Assembly: GCF_014655295.1 (NCBI RefSeq)
Contig: NZ_BNBI01000023.1
Coordinates: forward strand, 27,453 to 91,452
Direction: 5' to 3'
Length of the DNA stretch: 64,000 nt
DNA from: Streptomyces fumanus
Lineage (GTDB): Bacteria; Actinomycetota; Actinomycetes; Streptomycetales; Streptomycetaceae
Shown here: positions 32,683 through 42,355 of the stretch, piece by piece
Numbering within the stretch: the first letter of the stretch is position 1
How the letters are laid out: every line of letters begins with the position of its first letter
Notes under the pieces: generated by a model
Seen by the model: the letters and a program-made list of their open reading frames with translations, nothing else
What the model was told of the DNA's origin: nothing
The model's database searches: none
Position numbers and translations under genes: made by a program

Positions 32683-33432
32683 TCAGTGGGCCACGAGGCC
32701 CCGTCGGCGGAACCGGTCCCGCACCCGCTCCACCAGTGTCCGGTCGGGGACCGGGGTGTCCCGCAGCGGAAAGGGGATCTCCAGGGTGTCGTACTTGGCG
32801 GCGCCGAGCTTGTGGAACGGCAGGATGTCGACCCGCTCCACGCTTTCCAGGCCCGAGAGGAAGCCGGCCAGCCCGTCGACGGCGTCGTCGCCGTCGGTCC
32901 ACCCCGGCACCAGGACGTACCTGATCCACATGCGCTTGCCCATCCGGTCCAGACGGGTGGCGAAGTCGAGGGTGGGGGCGAGGGCGCCGCCGGTCAGCTT
33001 CCGGTAGGTGGTGACGTCGAAGGACTTGATGTCCAGCAGAACGAGGTCGGTGTCGGCCAGGAGGGCGTCCGAGGCGCGGGCGCCGAGGAAGCCGGAGGTG
33101 TCCAGGGCGGTGTGCAGACCGGCCTCCTTGCAGCGGCGCAGGACCGCCGCGGTGAAGGCCGGCTGGAGCAGGGGCTCGCCGCCGGTGACGGTCACGCCGC
33201 CGCCGGCCGCGGCGACGAAGTCCCGGTACTTGCCGATCTCCGCCGCCACCTCGTCGACGGTGGCCTTCTTGCCGTCACGCATGTGCCAGGTGTCCGGGTT
33301 GGCGCAGTACAGGCACCGCAGGGGGCAGCCGTTGACGAAGAGGACGAACCGGGTCCCGGGGCCGTCCACGCCGGTGGAAAGGTCCCAGGAGTGGATCCGG
33401 CCGGTGACCGCCCCGGGGGCCACGGTGCTCAC
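32683..33432 (-). CDS. pflA: Pyruvate formate-lyase activating enzyme
   Basis: The 249-residue radical SAM protein has the iron-sulfur motif NGCPLRCLYCANPDTW with C36, C40 and C43 (CX3CX2C). The GGE motif that binds the SAM amino group is in GGVTVTGGEPLLQPAFTAAV, and the later DLVLLDIKSFDVTTYRKLTG and MWIRYVLVPGWTD segments are typical of PflA. It uses SAM and an electron donor to place a glycyl radical on PFL. The GTG start overlaps the pflB stop as GTGA, so the pair is translationally coupled. The regulator gene follows 92 bp later. An electron donor is needed; the flavodoxin at 11491 is a candidate in this window. Confidence 0.95.
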   Translation of the reverse strand: MSTVAPGAVTGRIHSWDLSTGVDGPGTRFVLFVNGCPLRCLYCANPDTWHMRDGKKATVDEVAAEIGKYRDFVAAAGGGVTVTGGEPLLQPAFTAAVLRRCKEAGLHTALDTSGFLGARASDALLADTDLVLLDIKSFDVTTYRKLTGGALAPTLDFATRLDRMGKRMWIRYVLVPGWTDGDDAVDGLAGFLSGLESVERVDILPFHKLGAAKYDTLEIPFPLRDTPVPDRTLVERVRDRFRRRGLVAH

Positions 33433-35687
33433 AGCGAACCGTGGAAGGTGCGGCTGATCACGTCGAGCTGCTGCTCACGGGTGAGCCGTACGAAGTTCAC
33501 GGCGTAGCCGGAGACCCTGATCGTCAGCTCGGGGTACTTCTCCGGGTGCTCCATGGCGTCCTCCAGTACCGCCCGGTCCAGGACGTTGACGTTCATGTGG
33601 TAACCGCCCGCGAACATGTAGGCGTCGAGGATGCCGACCAGGTGACCGGCGCGTTCCTCGGGAACGTGGCCCAGTCCCTCCGGAGTGATCGTGGTGGTCA
33701 GGGAGATACCGTCGCGGGCCGCCTCGTACGGCAGCTTCGCCACCGACAGCGCGGAGGCGGCCACCCCGTGCCGGTCACGGCCGTTCATCGGGTTGGCGCC
33801 GGGGGCGAAGGGCTGTCCGGCGCGGCGGCCGTCGGGGGTGTTGCCGGTGTGCTTGCCGTAGACGACGTTGGAGGTGATGGTCAGCACCGACTGGGTGTGT
33901 TCGGCGTCGCGGTAGGTGGGGTGCTCGCGCACCTTGGCCATGAAGGTCTCCACCAGGTCGACGGCGAGGGCGTCGACGCGGTCGTCGTTGTTGCCGTACG
34001 CGGGGAAGTCGCCCTCGGTCTTGAAGTCCACGGCCAGTCCGGTCGTGTCGCGGATGGTCCTTACGCGCGCGTGCTTGACTGCGGAGAGGCTGTCCACGGC
34101 CACCGAGAGTCCGGCGATGCCGCAGGCCATGAACCGGTGCACCGGGTGGTCGTGGAGGGCCATCTCGATGCGCTCGTAGGCGTACTTGTCGTGCATGTAG
34201 TGGATGACGTTGAGCGCGTCCACGTAGGTCTCGGCGAGCCAGTCCAGTATCCGGTCGTAGGCGGCCGTCAGCTCGTCGTAGTCCAGGTATTCGCCGGTCA
34301 GCGGCGGTGCCGCGGGGGTGATCTGCTCCCCGGTCATCTCGTCCCGGCCGCCGTTGACGGCGTACAGCAGGGCCTTGGCGAGGTTGACGCGGGCGCCGAA
34401 GAACTGCATCTGCCGGCCCACCGCCATGGCGGACACGCAGCAGGCGATCGCGGTGTCGTCGCCGGTGTGCGGACGCAGCAGTTCGTCCGACTCGTACTGG
34501 ACGGCGCTGGTGTCGATGGACACCTGCGCGCAGAACGTCTTGAACCCGGCCGGGAGCCGGGGCGACCACAGCACCGTCAGGTTCGGTTCCGGGGCCGGCC
34601 CGAGGTTGTAGAGGGTCTGCAGGAACCGGAAGGAGGTGCGGGTGACCAGGGGGCGGCCGTCGGCGCCGATGCCGCCGATGGATTCCGTCACCCAGGTCGG
34701 GTCGCCGGAGAACAGCGCGTCGTACTCGGGGGTGCGCAGGAACCGCACGATGCGCAGCTTGATGACGAAGTCGTCGATCAGTTCCTGGGCGCGTCGCTCG
34801 TCGAGGATGTCTTCGTCGAGGTCGCGCTGGAGGTAGACGTCCAGGAAGGTGGAGGTGCGGCCCAGGGACATCGCGGCGCCGTTCTGTTCCTTCACGGCGG
34901 CCAGGTAACCCAGGTAGAGCCATTGCACCGCCTCGTGGGCGGTGGTGGCGGGCCGGCTGATGACGCAGCCGTACGTGGCCGCCATCTCGGTCAGTTCGCC
35001 CAGCGCCCGGATCTGCTCGGCGAGTTCCTCGCGGTCGCGGATGACGTCGGCGGTGGACGGCAGGGTGTCGAGGCGGGCGCGTTCGGCGCGCTTGGCCTCG
35101 ATCAGCCGGTCGGTGCCGTAGAGGGCGACGCGCCGGTAGTCGCCGATGATCCGGCCGCGGCCGTAGGCGTCGGGCAGGCCGGTGATGATGCCCGCCTTGC
35201 GGGCGGCGCGCATCGCCGGGGTGTAGGCGTCGAAGACACCGTCGTTGTGGGTCTTGCGGTAGGTACCGAAGACCTTGGTCACGAACGGGTCGGGGGCGTA
35301 GCCGTACGCTTTCAGGCTGTTCTCCACCATGCGCAGGCCACCGTTGGGCATGATCGCGCGCTTGAGCGGGGCGTCGGTCTGCAGGCCGACGATCAGCTCG
35401 CGGTCGCGGTCGATGTAGCCGGGGGCGTGCGAGGTGATGGTGGAGGGGGTGGCGGCGTCCACGTCGAGCACGCCCCGGCGCCGCTCCTCCGGGAACAGCG
35501 CGCTGACCTTCTCCCAGACCGCGCGGGTGCGGTCCGTGGGGCCGGCCAGGAAGGAGGCGTCGCCTTCGTAGGGCGTGTAGTTGGCCTGGATGAAGTCGCG
35601 CACGTCGATGCGCTGACGCCACCCGCTCCCGGCGAACTGCCGCCAGGCGTCGGCGGTCCGGGGGCCGGCTGTCACCGTCGCGGTCAT
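33429..35687 (-). CDS. pflB: Pyruvate formate-lyase
   Basis: The ATG at 35687 is preceded by GAGAGGA; the GTG just before it is an alternative. The 752-residue length is normal for PFL. The two active-site cysteines are C416 and C417 (DTAIACCVSAMAVGRQMQFF) and the glycyl-radical site is G727 near the C-terminus (LTIRVSGYAVNFVRLTREQQ). The N-terminal DFIQANYTPYEGDASFLAGP and VHRFMACGIAGLSVAVDSLS blocks are PFL-specific, arguing against glycerol dehydratase-type relatives. It cleaves pyruvate with CoA to acetyl-CoA and formate and its radical form is destroyed by oxygen, so a functional copy implies periods without oxygen. The strongest island palindrome lies 108 bp upstream. No formate hydrogenlyase or formate transporter was seen. 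Confidence 0.96.
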   Translation of the reverse strand: MTATVTAGPRTADAWRQFAGSGWRQRIDVRDFIQANYTPYEGDASFLAGPTDRTRAVWEKVSALFPEERRRGVLDVDAATPSTITSHAPGYIDRDRELIVGLQTDAPLKRAIMPNGGLRMVENSLKAYGYAPDPFVTKVFGTYRKTHNDGVFDAYTPAMRAARKAGIITGLPDAYGRGRIIGDYRRVALYGTDRLIEAKRAERARLDTLPSTADVIRDREELAEQIRALGELTEMAATYGCVISRPATTAHEAVQWLYLGYLAAVKEQNGAAMSLGRTSTFLDVYLQRDLDEDILDERRAQELIDDFVIKLRIVRFLRTPEYDALFSGDPTWVTESIGGIGADGRPLVTRTSFRFLQTLYNLGPAPEPNLTVLWSPRLPAGFKTFCAQVSIDTSAVQYESDELLRPHTGDDTAIACCVSAMAVGRQMQFFGARVNLAKALLYAVNGGRDEMTGEQITPAAPPLTGEYLDYDELTAAYDRILDWLAETYVDALNVIHYMHDKYAYERIEMALHDHPVHRFMACGIAGLSVAVDSLSAVKHARVRTIRDTTGLAVDFKTEGDFPAYGNNDDRVDALAVDLVETFMAKVREHPTYRDAEHTQSVLTITSNVVYGKHTGNTPDGRRAGQPFAPGANPMNGRDRHGVAASALSVAKLPYEAARDGISLTTTITPEGLGHVPEERAGHLVGILDAYMFAGGYHMNVNVLDRAVLEDAMEHPEKYPELTIRVSGYAVNFVRLTREQQLDVISRTFHGSL

Positions 35688-35794
35688 CACAGGTCCTCTC
35701 GTCGTGCGGTCTGGTCACTGTCGATGCTGGTCGCCGGGGCCGGTGGCCAGGAGTGCCGGACAGGGCACCGGGCGGGGCCCGTACGGCCTGGGCG

Positions 35795-35817
35795 GGCCGG
35801 GACCATCGGTCCCGGCC
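35795..35817. promoter_or_regulatory. Best-conserved DosR-like palindrome, before pflB
   Basis: Perfect 10-base arms (GGCCGGGACC and GGTCCCGGCC) flank a 3-base centre (ATC), 108 bp upstream of the pflB ATG. The core GGGACC-ATC-GGTCCC is the best match in the window and differs little from the mycobacterial DosR consensus core GGGACT...AGTCCC. Confidence 0.7.
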
Positions 35818-35944
35818 GGCTTCGCACGGCCCGGGCCCGCCGGGCCGCGGGGTGCGGTGGCCGTCCGCTGTCGCCGGCCGGGGCAGGCGAACCGTCCCCG
35901 GAGGCGGTGCCCCGTTCCAGGGCGGCGGCGCGAGCGCCGCCCGG

Positions 35945-36862
35945 TCAGTCGTGCGGGACCACCGCCACCGGGGCGGCGGCGTGGTGCAGCAGCGCCTGGG
36001 TCACCGGCCCGATGTGCGCGCCGACCGCCGACCGGCGGATCCGCCGGCCCACGACCACCAGCGCCGCATCGTGGGAGGCGTCGACCAGGTGGCGGCCCGC
36101 GCCGCCGATCGTGGCCTGGGCGCCGACCTCCACGGCTGGGTACTTCTCCTGCCACGGCCGCAGCACGTCGGCGAGTTCGTGCCGCACCCGCGTGACCATC
36201 TCGTCGTTCAGCTCGGGCATGAGCGCCCCGTCGTAGTAGTAGGGCGGCAGCGTCCAGCCGTGGACGATCCGCAGTCGCGCCGCGTGCCGCGCAGCCGCGT
36301 CGAACGCGAAGTCGATCACTGCGTCGCTGGGCTTGTGCAGGTCCAGGCCGAGGACCACGTCGCGGTGTCCGGCGGCGGGGAGCTCGGCCGCCGGGTCCGG
36401 CGGCAGCGGCTTCGGCGTGCCGTGCGCGACGGAGCGTACGAGGACCACCGGGTGCTCGCACGCGGCCAGGACGGCGAGGGAGACGGAGCCGGCGAGGAAG
36501 CCGGCGACCTTGCCCAGACCACGGGATCCCAGCACCAGCAGTTCGGTGTCCCCGGCGGCTTCCAGCAGCGCCGGGACGGGCAATCCCGCGATCGTGTCCG
36601 CGTCGATCCGCAGTCCGGGACACCGGCGGGCGACACGGGCCCGCGCCTCGTCCAGTATGCGCCGTGCCCACGCGCGCTGCAGGTCGGTCGGCGGCACCGG
36701 CACGCCGAGCCCGGTCGCCGGCGCGTAGGCGGGTGGCTGCCACTCCCAGGCGTTCACCAGCCGCAGGGGCAGGTCCCGGAGCTGTGCCTCGCGCGCGGCC
36801 CAGACGGCGGCGGCCAGGCTCTCCGGCGAGCCGTCCAGTCCGACGGTGATGGTGCGGGTCAT
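35945..36862 (-). CDS. Universal stress protein, tandem UspA domains (5 of 6)
   Basis: The ATG at 36862 follows GAAGGAGGTACTCC. The 305-residue protein begins MTRTITVGLDGSPESLAAAV. Domain 1 ends LLVLGSRGLGKVAGFLAGSV with the ATP-binding pattern, then HPVVLVRSVAHGTP. Domain 2 begins DVVLGLDLHKPSDAVIDFAF, has GWTLPPYYYDGALMPELNDE and ends LVVVGRRIRRSAVGAHIGPV, then APVAVVPHD. It is a single-gene unit between pflB and the next USP, all on the minus strand. Two related palindromes lie 56 and 77 bp upstream. Confidence 0.93.
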   Translation of the reverse strand: MTRTITVGLDGSPESLAAAVWAAREAQLRDLPLRLVNAWEWQPPAYAPATGLGVPVPPTDLQRAWARRILDEARARVARRCPGLRIDADTIAGLPVPALLEAAGDTELLVLGSRGLGKVAGFLAGSVSLAVLAACEHPVVLVRSVAHGTPKPLPPDPAAELPAAGHRDVVLGLDLHKPSDAVIDFAFDAAARHAARLRIVHGWTLPPYYYDGALMPELNDEMVTRVRHELADVLRPWQEKYPAVEVGAQATIGGAGRHLVDASHDAALVVVGRRIRRSAVGAHIGPVTQALLHHAAAPVAVVPHD

Positions 36863-36917
36863 GGAGTACCTCCTTCGGGTTGCTCCGAGTCTTCGTCCCG
36901 CGCGTCCGGTACGGGCA

Positions 36918-36953
36918 GGGCCGACCGGTCCCGGCCTGGCATCCGACGGTCCC
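36918..36953. promoter_or_regulatory. Two tandem DosR-like boxes before USP 5
   Basis: GGGCCGACCGGTCCC is at 36918-36932 and the weaker GCATCCGACGGTCCC at 36939-36953. Their starts are 21 bp apart, as for the tandem boxes at 28653. They lie 56-91 bp upstream of the USP start. Confidence 0.5.
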
Positions 36954-37051
36954 GGCGCCACGCGCACGTGGACCTGCGCGGGGCGCCGGGACATCGGCGG
37001 CGGCCGGCGCACCGGTCCGCTCGCCGAACCGCGCGGCGGCCCCGGCCGGCC

Positions 37052-37996
37052 TCAGTCGTGCGGGACGACGGCGACCGGGCACCCGGCATGGTGCAGGGCT
37101 GCGTGGGTGACCGGACCCGTGTGGGCGCCGAGCCGGTGACCGGCGATGCGGCGGCCCACCACGAGCAATGCGGCGTCGTGAGCGGCGCGCACCAGGGCGA
37201 CGGCCGCCCGGTCCTCGGTGACCGTCTCGGTCACGGGGACGGTCGGGTATTTCTCCTGCCAGGGGCGCAGCGTCGCCGTCACGGTGCGCTCCTCGTCGGC
37301 CAGCGCCTGCGCGTACGGCCGCGGATCCGGGGCCGGGCCCTCGGGCGCCACGGCCGCCAGGGGTACCGAGGGGCCGGGTGCGGGCCGGGCCGGTGTGCGG
37401 AAGGCGTGGACCACCTTCAGGCCGGTCCCGCGCCGGCGGGCGGCGTCGAAGGCGAACTCGATCAGTTCGTCGCAGAGGCGGTCCGTGCGCAGGCCCAGCA
37501 CGATCTCGCGGTAGGGCGTCTGCGGGATCTCCTCCGGTGCGACGCCGTCGGCGGCCGGCAGGTGTTCGTCGGCGGCGCTCCGTCCCGCCCTGACCAGCAC
37601 CACGGGGCAGGCCGACCGGCCGACGACGCGCTGGGACACCGACCCGGTGACGAACCCGCCCACGGGGCCGAGGCCGAGGGAGCCGAGGACCAGCAGGCCG
37701 GCGTCCGTAGCGGCGGCGAGCAGCGCGGCCACCGTCGCCTCGCACACCAGGCGCGGGGTGACCCACAAAGCGGGGTGGGCGGCGCGGACACTGCGCACGG
37801 CCTCGTCCAGGAGGTGCCCGGCCCAGTCGTGCTCGTTGCTGTCCAGGGGGATGTACGGCGCGGGACGGGCGTGGCGGTGCCAGACGTGCACCACCTGAAG
37901 ACCGGTCCCCCGCCGCTGTGCCTCCTGGGCCGCCCAGTGCGCGGCGGCGAGACCCGCGGGCGATCCGTCGACCCCCACCACGATGTCGTGCTGCAT
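37052..37996 (-). CDS. Universal stress protein, tandem UspA domains (6 of 6)
   Basis: The ATG at 37996 follows AGGAGGGGACACGTC. The 314-residue protein begins MQHDIVVGVDGSPAGLAAAH. Domain 1 ends LLVLGSLGLGPVGGFVTGSV, where the usual GSRG is GSLG, then CPVVLVRAGRSAADEHLPAA. Domain 2 begins EIVLGLRTDRLCDELIEFAF, has a Pro-rich insert (RTPARPAPGPSVPLAAVAPE) and ends LLVVGRRIAGHRLGAHTGPV, then CPVAVVPHD. It is transcribed divergently from pyruvate phosphate dikinase, with a palindrome between them. Confidence 0.92.
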   Translation of the reverse strand: MQHDIVVGVDGSPAGLAAAHWAAQEAQRRGTGLQVVHVWHRHARPAPYIPLDSNEHDWAGHLLDEAVRSVRAAHPALWVTPRLVCEATVAALLAAATDAGLLVLGSLGLGPVGGFVTGSVSQRVVGRSACPVVLVRAGRSAADEHLPAADGVAPEEIPQTPYREIVLGLRTDRLCDELIEFAFDAARRRGTGLKVVHAFRTPARPAPGPSVPLAAVAPEGPAPDPRPYAQALADEERTVTATLRPWQEKYPTVPVTETVTEDRAAVALVRAAHDAALLVVGRRIAGHRLGAHTGPVTHAALHHAGCPVAVVPHD

Positions 37997-38087
37997 GACG
38001 TGTCCCCTCCTGAGTCGACGGACTTCCCGACGTCTTCAGCCTCGTCCCGGCCCGTCCCGGGAGCCACAGGCCGTAGAGCCCCGGTTC

Positions 38088-38102
38088 GGGCCCTTTCGGC
38101 CC
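38088..38102. promoter_or_regulatory. DosR-like palindrome between USP 6 and ppdK
   Basis: GGGCCCTTTCGGCCC matches the symmetric GGGxC...GxCCC outline, 92 bp upstream of the USP start and 132 bp upstream of the dikinase start, so it could serve both divergent promoters. Confidence 0.5.
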
Positions 38103-38233
38103 ACCGCGGCCCGCGGGACAAGGGCGCGGACCAGGGCCGGGCAGTCCCCCGGTCGGGACGGCCGGCACCTCGCACCGGGCACACCCCCGTCCGACCCTGG
38201 AAACACCACGCCCACAGATGAGGAGCCGGCGTC

Positions 38234-40930
<2,697 letters not shown>

Positions 40931-40936
40931 GGTACC

Positions 40937-40951
40937 GGGCCCCTCGGCCCT
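40937..40951. promoter_or_regulatory. DosR-like palindrome before the HPF-like gene
   Basis: GGGCCCCTCGGCCCT fits the outline except at the last base, about 110 bp upstream of the GTG at 41061. A poor second copy (GGGGGCCGGCCGCCC) starts 21 bp later at 40958. Confidence 0.4.
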
Positions 40952-41060
40952 GTGACCGGGGGCCGGCCGCCCCGCCCGCCGGGACCGGCCGCCCCTGGGA
41001 CCGGGCCGGCGGACGCAGCAGCCTTGGATCGTTGCCGACGATCACTGAGGAGTGGAACAC

Positions 41061-41444
41061 GTGACTGCCAAGGACATCGGTCCCCGTGACGTCCTGCACA
41101 CGGTGCGGGTACGCACCGACGGCGAGACGGACGAGGAGTCCCTCGCTTACCTCCGGGAAAAGGTCGGTACCGCTCTGGACCGGCCCGGACTGCCGCCCGT
41201 GAGCGGTCAGGTGCGTGTCGTCCGGGCCGCGGCCCACCATGTCGCGCTGCCCTGGTCGGCTGGCGCGGAGATCCGGATCGGGAACCACCTCGTCGTCGTC
41301 CACGCCCGCGAGAACACCGCGACGGAGCTGGCCGACCGGCTCCACGACCGGCTGCGGGACAGCGTCGAACGCGTCGCCCACCGCGGCGACACCGCCCGCC
41401 GGTCGGCCGCCCCGCCCCCGTGGCGCGGCGGCCCGCGCCGGTAG
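41061..41444 (+). CDS. Short HPF/RaiA-like ribosome-associated protein
   Basis: The GTG at 41061 follows GAGGAGTGGAACAC; an in-frame GTG at 41052 lies inside that site. The 127-residue protein reads GPRDVLHTVRVRTDGETDEE, LAYLREKVGTALDRPGLPPV, VRVVRAAAHHVALPWSAGAE and NTATELADRLHDRLRDSVER. The order of a beta strand, a helix beginning 'AYLREKV', two strands and a final 'LxDRLxxRL' helix matches the N-terminal domain of hibernation-promoting factors. The C-terminal dimerisation domain of long HPF is absent; instead there is a short Arg/Pro tail. Short HPF-like proteins are part of mycobacterial DosR regulons (Rv0079 region, from memory). It would stabilise idle ribosomes. Confidence 0.65.
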   Translation: MTAKDIGPRDVLHTVRVRTDGETDEESLAYLREKVGTALDRPGLPPVSGQVRVVRAAAHHVALPWSAGAEIRIGNHLVVVHARENTATELADRLHDRLRDSVERVAHRGDTARRSAAPPPWRGGPRR

Positions 41445-41523
41445 GCGCCCGCCCGACCCGGCGGAGGACCGGAGCCGGATGCGGCTCCGGTCCTCGCCGC
41501 CACGCTGGTAAGGAGGACCCGCC

Positions 41524-42300
41524 TTGACCGCTCACACCGTCGGCGAAGTGATGACCAGGGACGTCGTGCAGGCACACCGGACGACACCGTTCAAGGAGGT
41601 CGTGCGGTTGCTCGACCACCACCGGATCAGCGGACTGCCGGTGGTCGACGCCGACGACAAGGTGCTCGGCGTCCTGTCCGGCAGCGACCTGGTGCGCACG
41701 CAGGCACACCGGGACGGCACCGCCCCCTCCCCCGCCGTGACGGCGGGGGACGTGATGTCGAGTCCGGCGATCACCGTGCACCCGGAGCAGACCGTGCCGG
41801 ACGCGGCCCGGCTCATGGAGCGCCGCCACGTCGAACGGCTGCCCGTCGTCGACGAGGAGGACCGCCTGATCGGCATCGCCACCCGTCGCGACCTGCTCCG
41901 TGTCTTCCTGTGCGCGGACGACGAGATCGGCCGCCAGGTGACCGAGGAGATCATCGCCGGTGTCCTGGGGCTGGCCCCGGACGCCGTCCGCGTCCTGGTC
42001 CGCGACGGTGTCGTCACCCTCGCCGGCCGGGTGGAACTGCGCAGCCAGGTGCCGGAGGCCGTGTACGCGGCCTGGCGCCTGGAGGGCGTGGTCGGCGTCG
42101 TCAACGGCTTGTCCTTCCGCGTCGACGACTTCGCGGCACCGCTCGCCTCCGCTCGCGCCGGGGGCCGTGAGCCGGCCGGCGGCCCGCGCGTACGGCGGCT
42201 CGCCCCGGCCGGGCCTACGGTCCCTGCCGGTCCGGGCCGGACGGACGGAGAAGAGGGCCCTTCGGCGCCCCCTGCCGCGCCGGGCCCGGCAGCACAGTGA
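41524..42300 (+). CDS. CBS-pair plus BON domain protein
   Basis: The TTG start at 41524 follows AAGGAGGACCCGCC, an ideal spacing, which decides the start. The 258-residue protein has CBS 1 (about 5-60: VGEVMTRDVVQAHRTTPFKE; HRISGLPVVDADDKVLGVLS), CBS 2 (about 75-130: AGDVMSSPAITVHPEQTVPD; HVERLPVVDEEDRLIGIATR), a BON domain (about 150-198: VRVLVRDGVVTLAGRVELRS) and a Pro/Ala/Gly-rich tail. It is the closest of the three CBS-BON proteins to the one at 12008. It lies between the HPF-like gene and adhE on the same strand. Two palindromes for adhE fall inside its 3' end. Confidence 0.9.
   Translation: MTAHTVGEVMTRDVVQAHRTTPFKEVVRLLDHHRISGLPVVDADDKVLGVLSGSDLVRTQAHRDGTAPSPAVTAGDVMSSPAITVHPEQTVPDAARLMERRHVERLPVVDEEDRLIGIATRRDLLRVFLCADDEIGRQVTEEIIAGVLGLAPDAVRVLVRDGVVTLAGRVELRSQVPEAVYAAWRLEGVVGVVNGLSFRVDDFAAPLASARAGGREPAGGPRVRRLAPAGPTVPAGPGRTDGEEGPSAPPAAPGPAAQ
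42210..42269. promoter_or_regulatory. Two DosR-like sites before adhE, inside the CBS-BON gene
   Basis: CGGGCCTACGGTCCC is at 42210-42224 and GGGCCCTTCGGCGCC at 42255-42269, 132 and 87 bp upstream of the adhE ATG. Both overlap the low-complexity tail of the upstream gene, so the tail's composition may partly create them. Confidence 0.4.
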
Positions 42301-42355
42301 AGACGTGGAACGCCGCGCCACCGAACCGCGGCCCTGATGACGGAGGCACCCCACC

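Noticed and set aside
33441..36236. A 931-codon open frame antisense to pflB and USP 5
   Set aside because: It crosses gene boundaries and its translation is Gly/Val/Arg-rich without domains, so it is a composition shadow.
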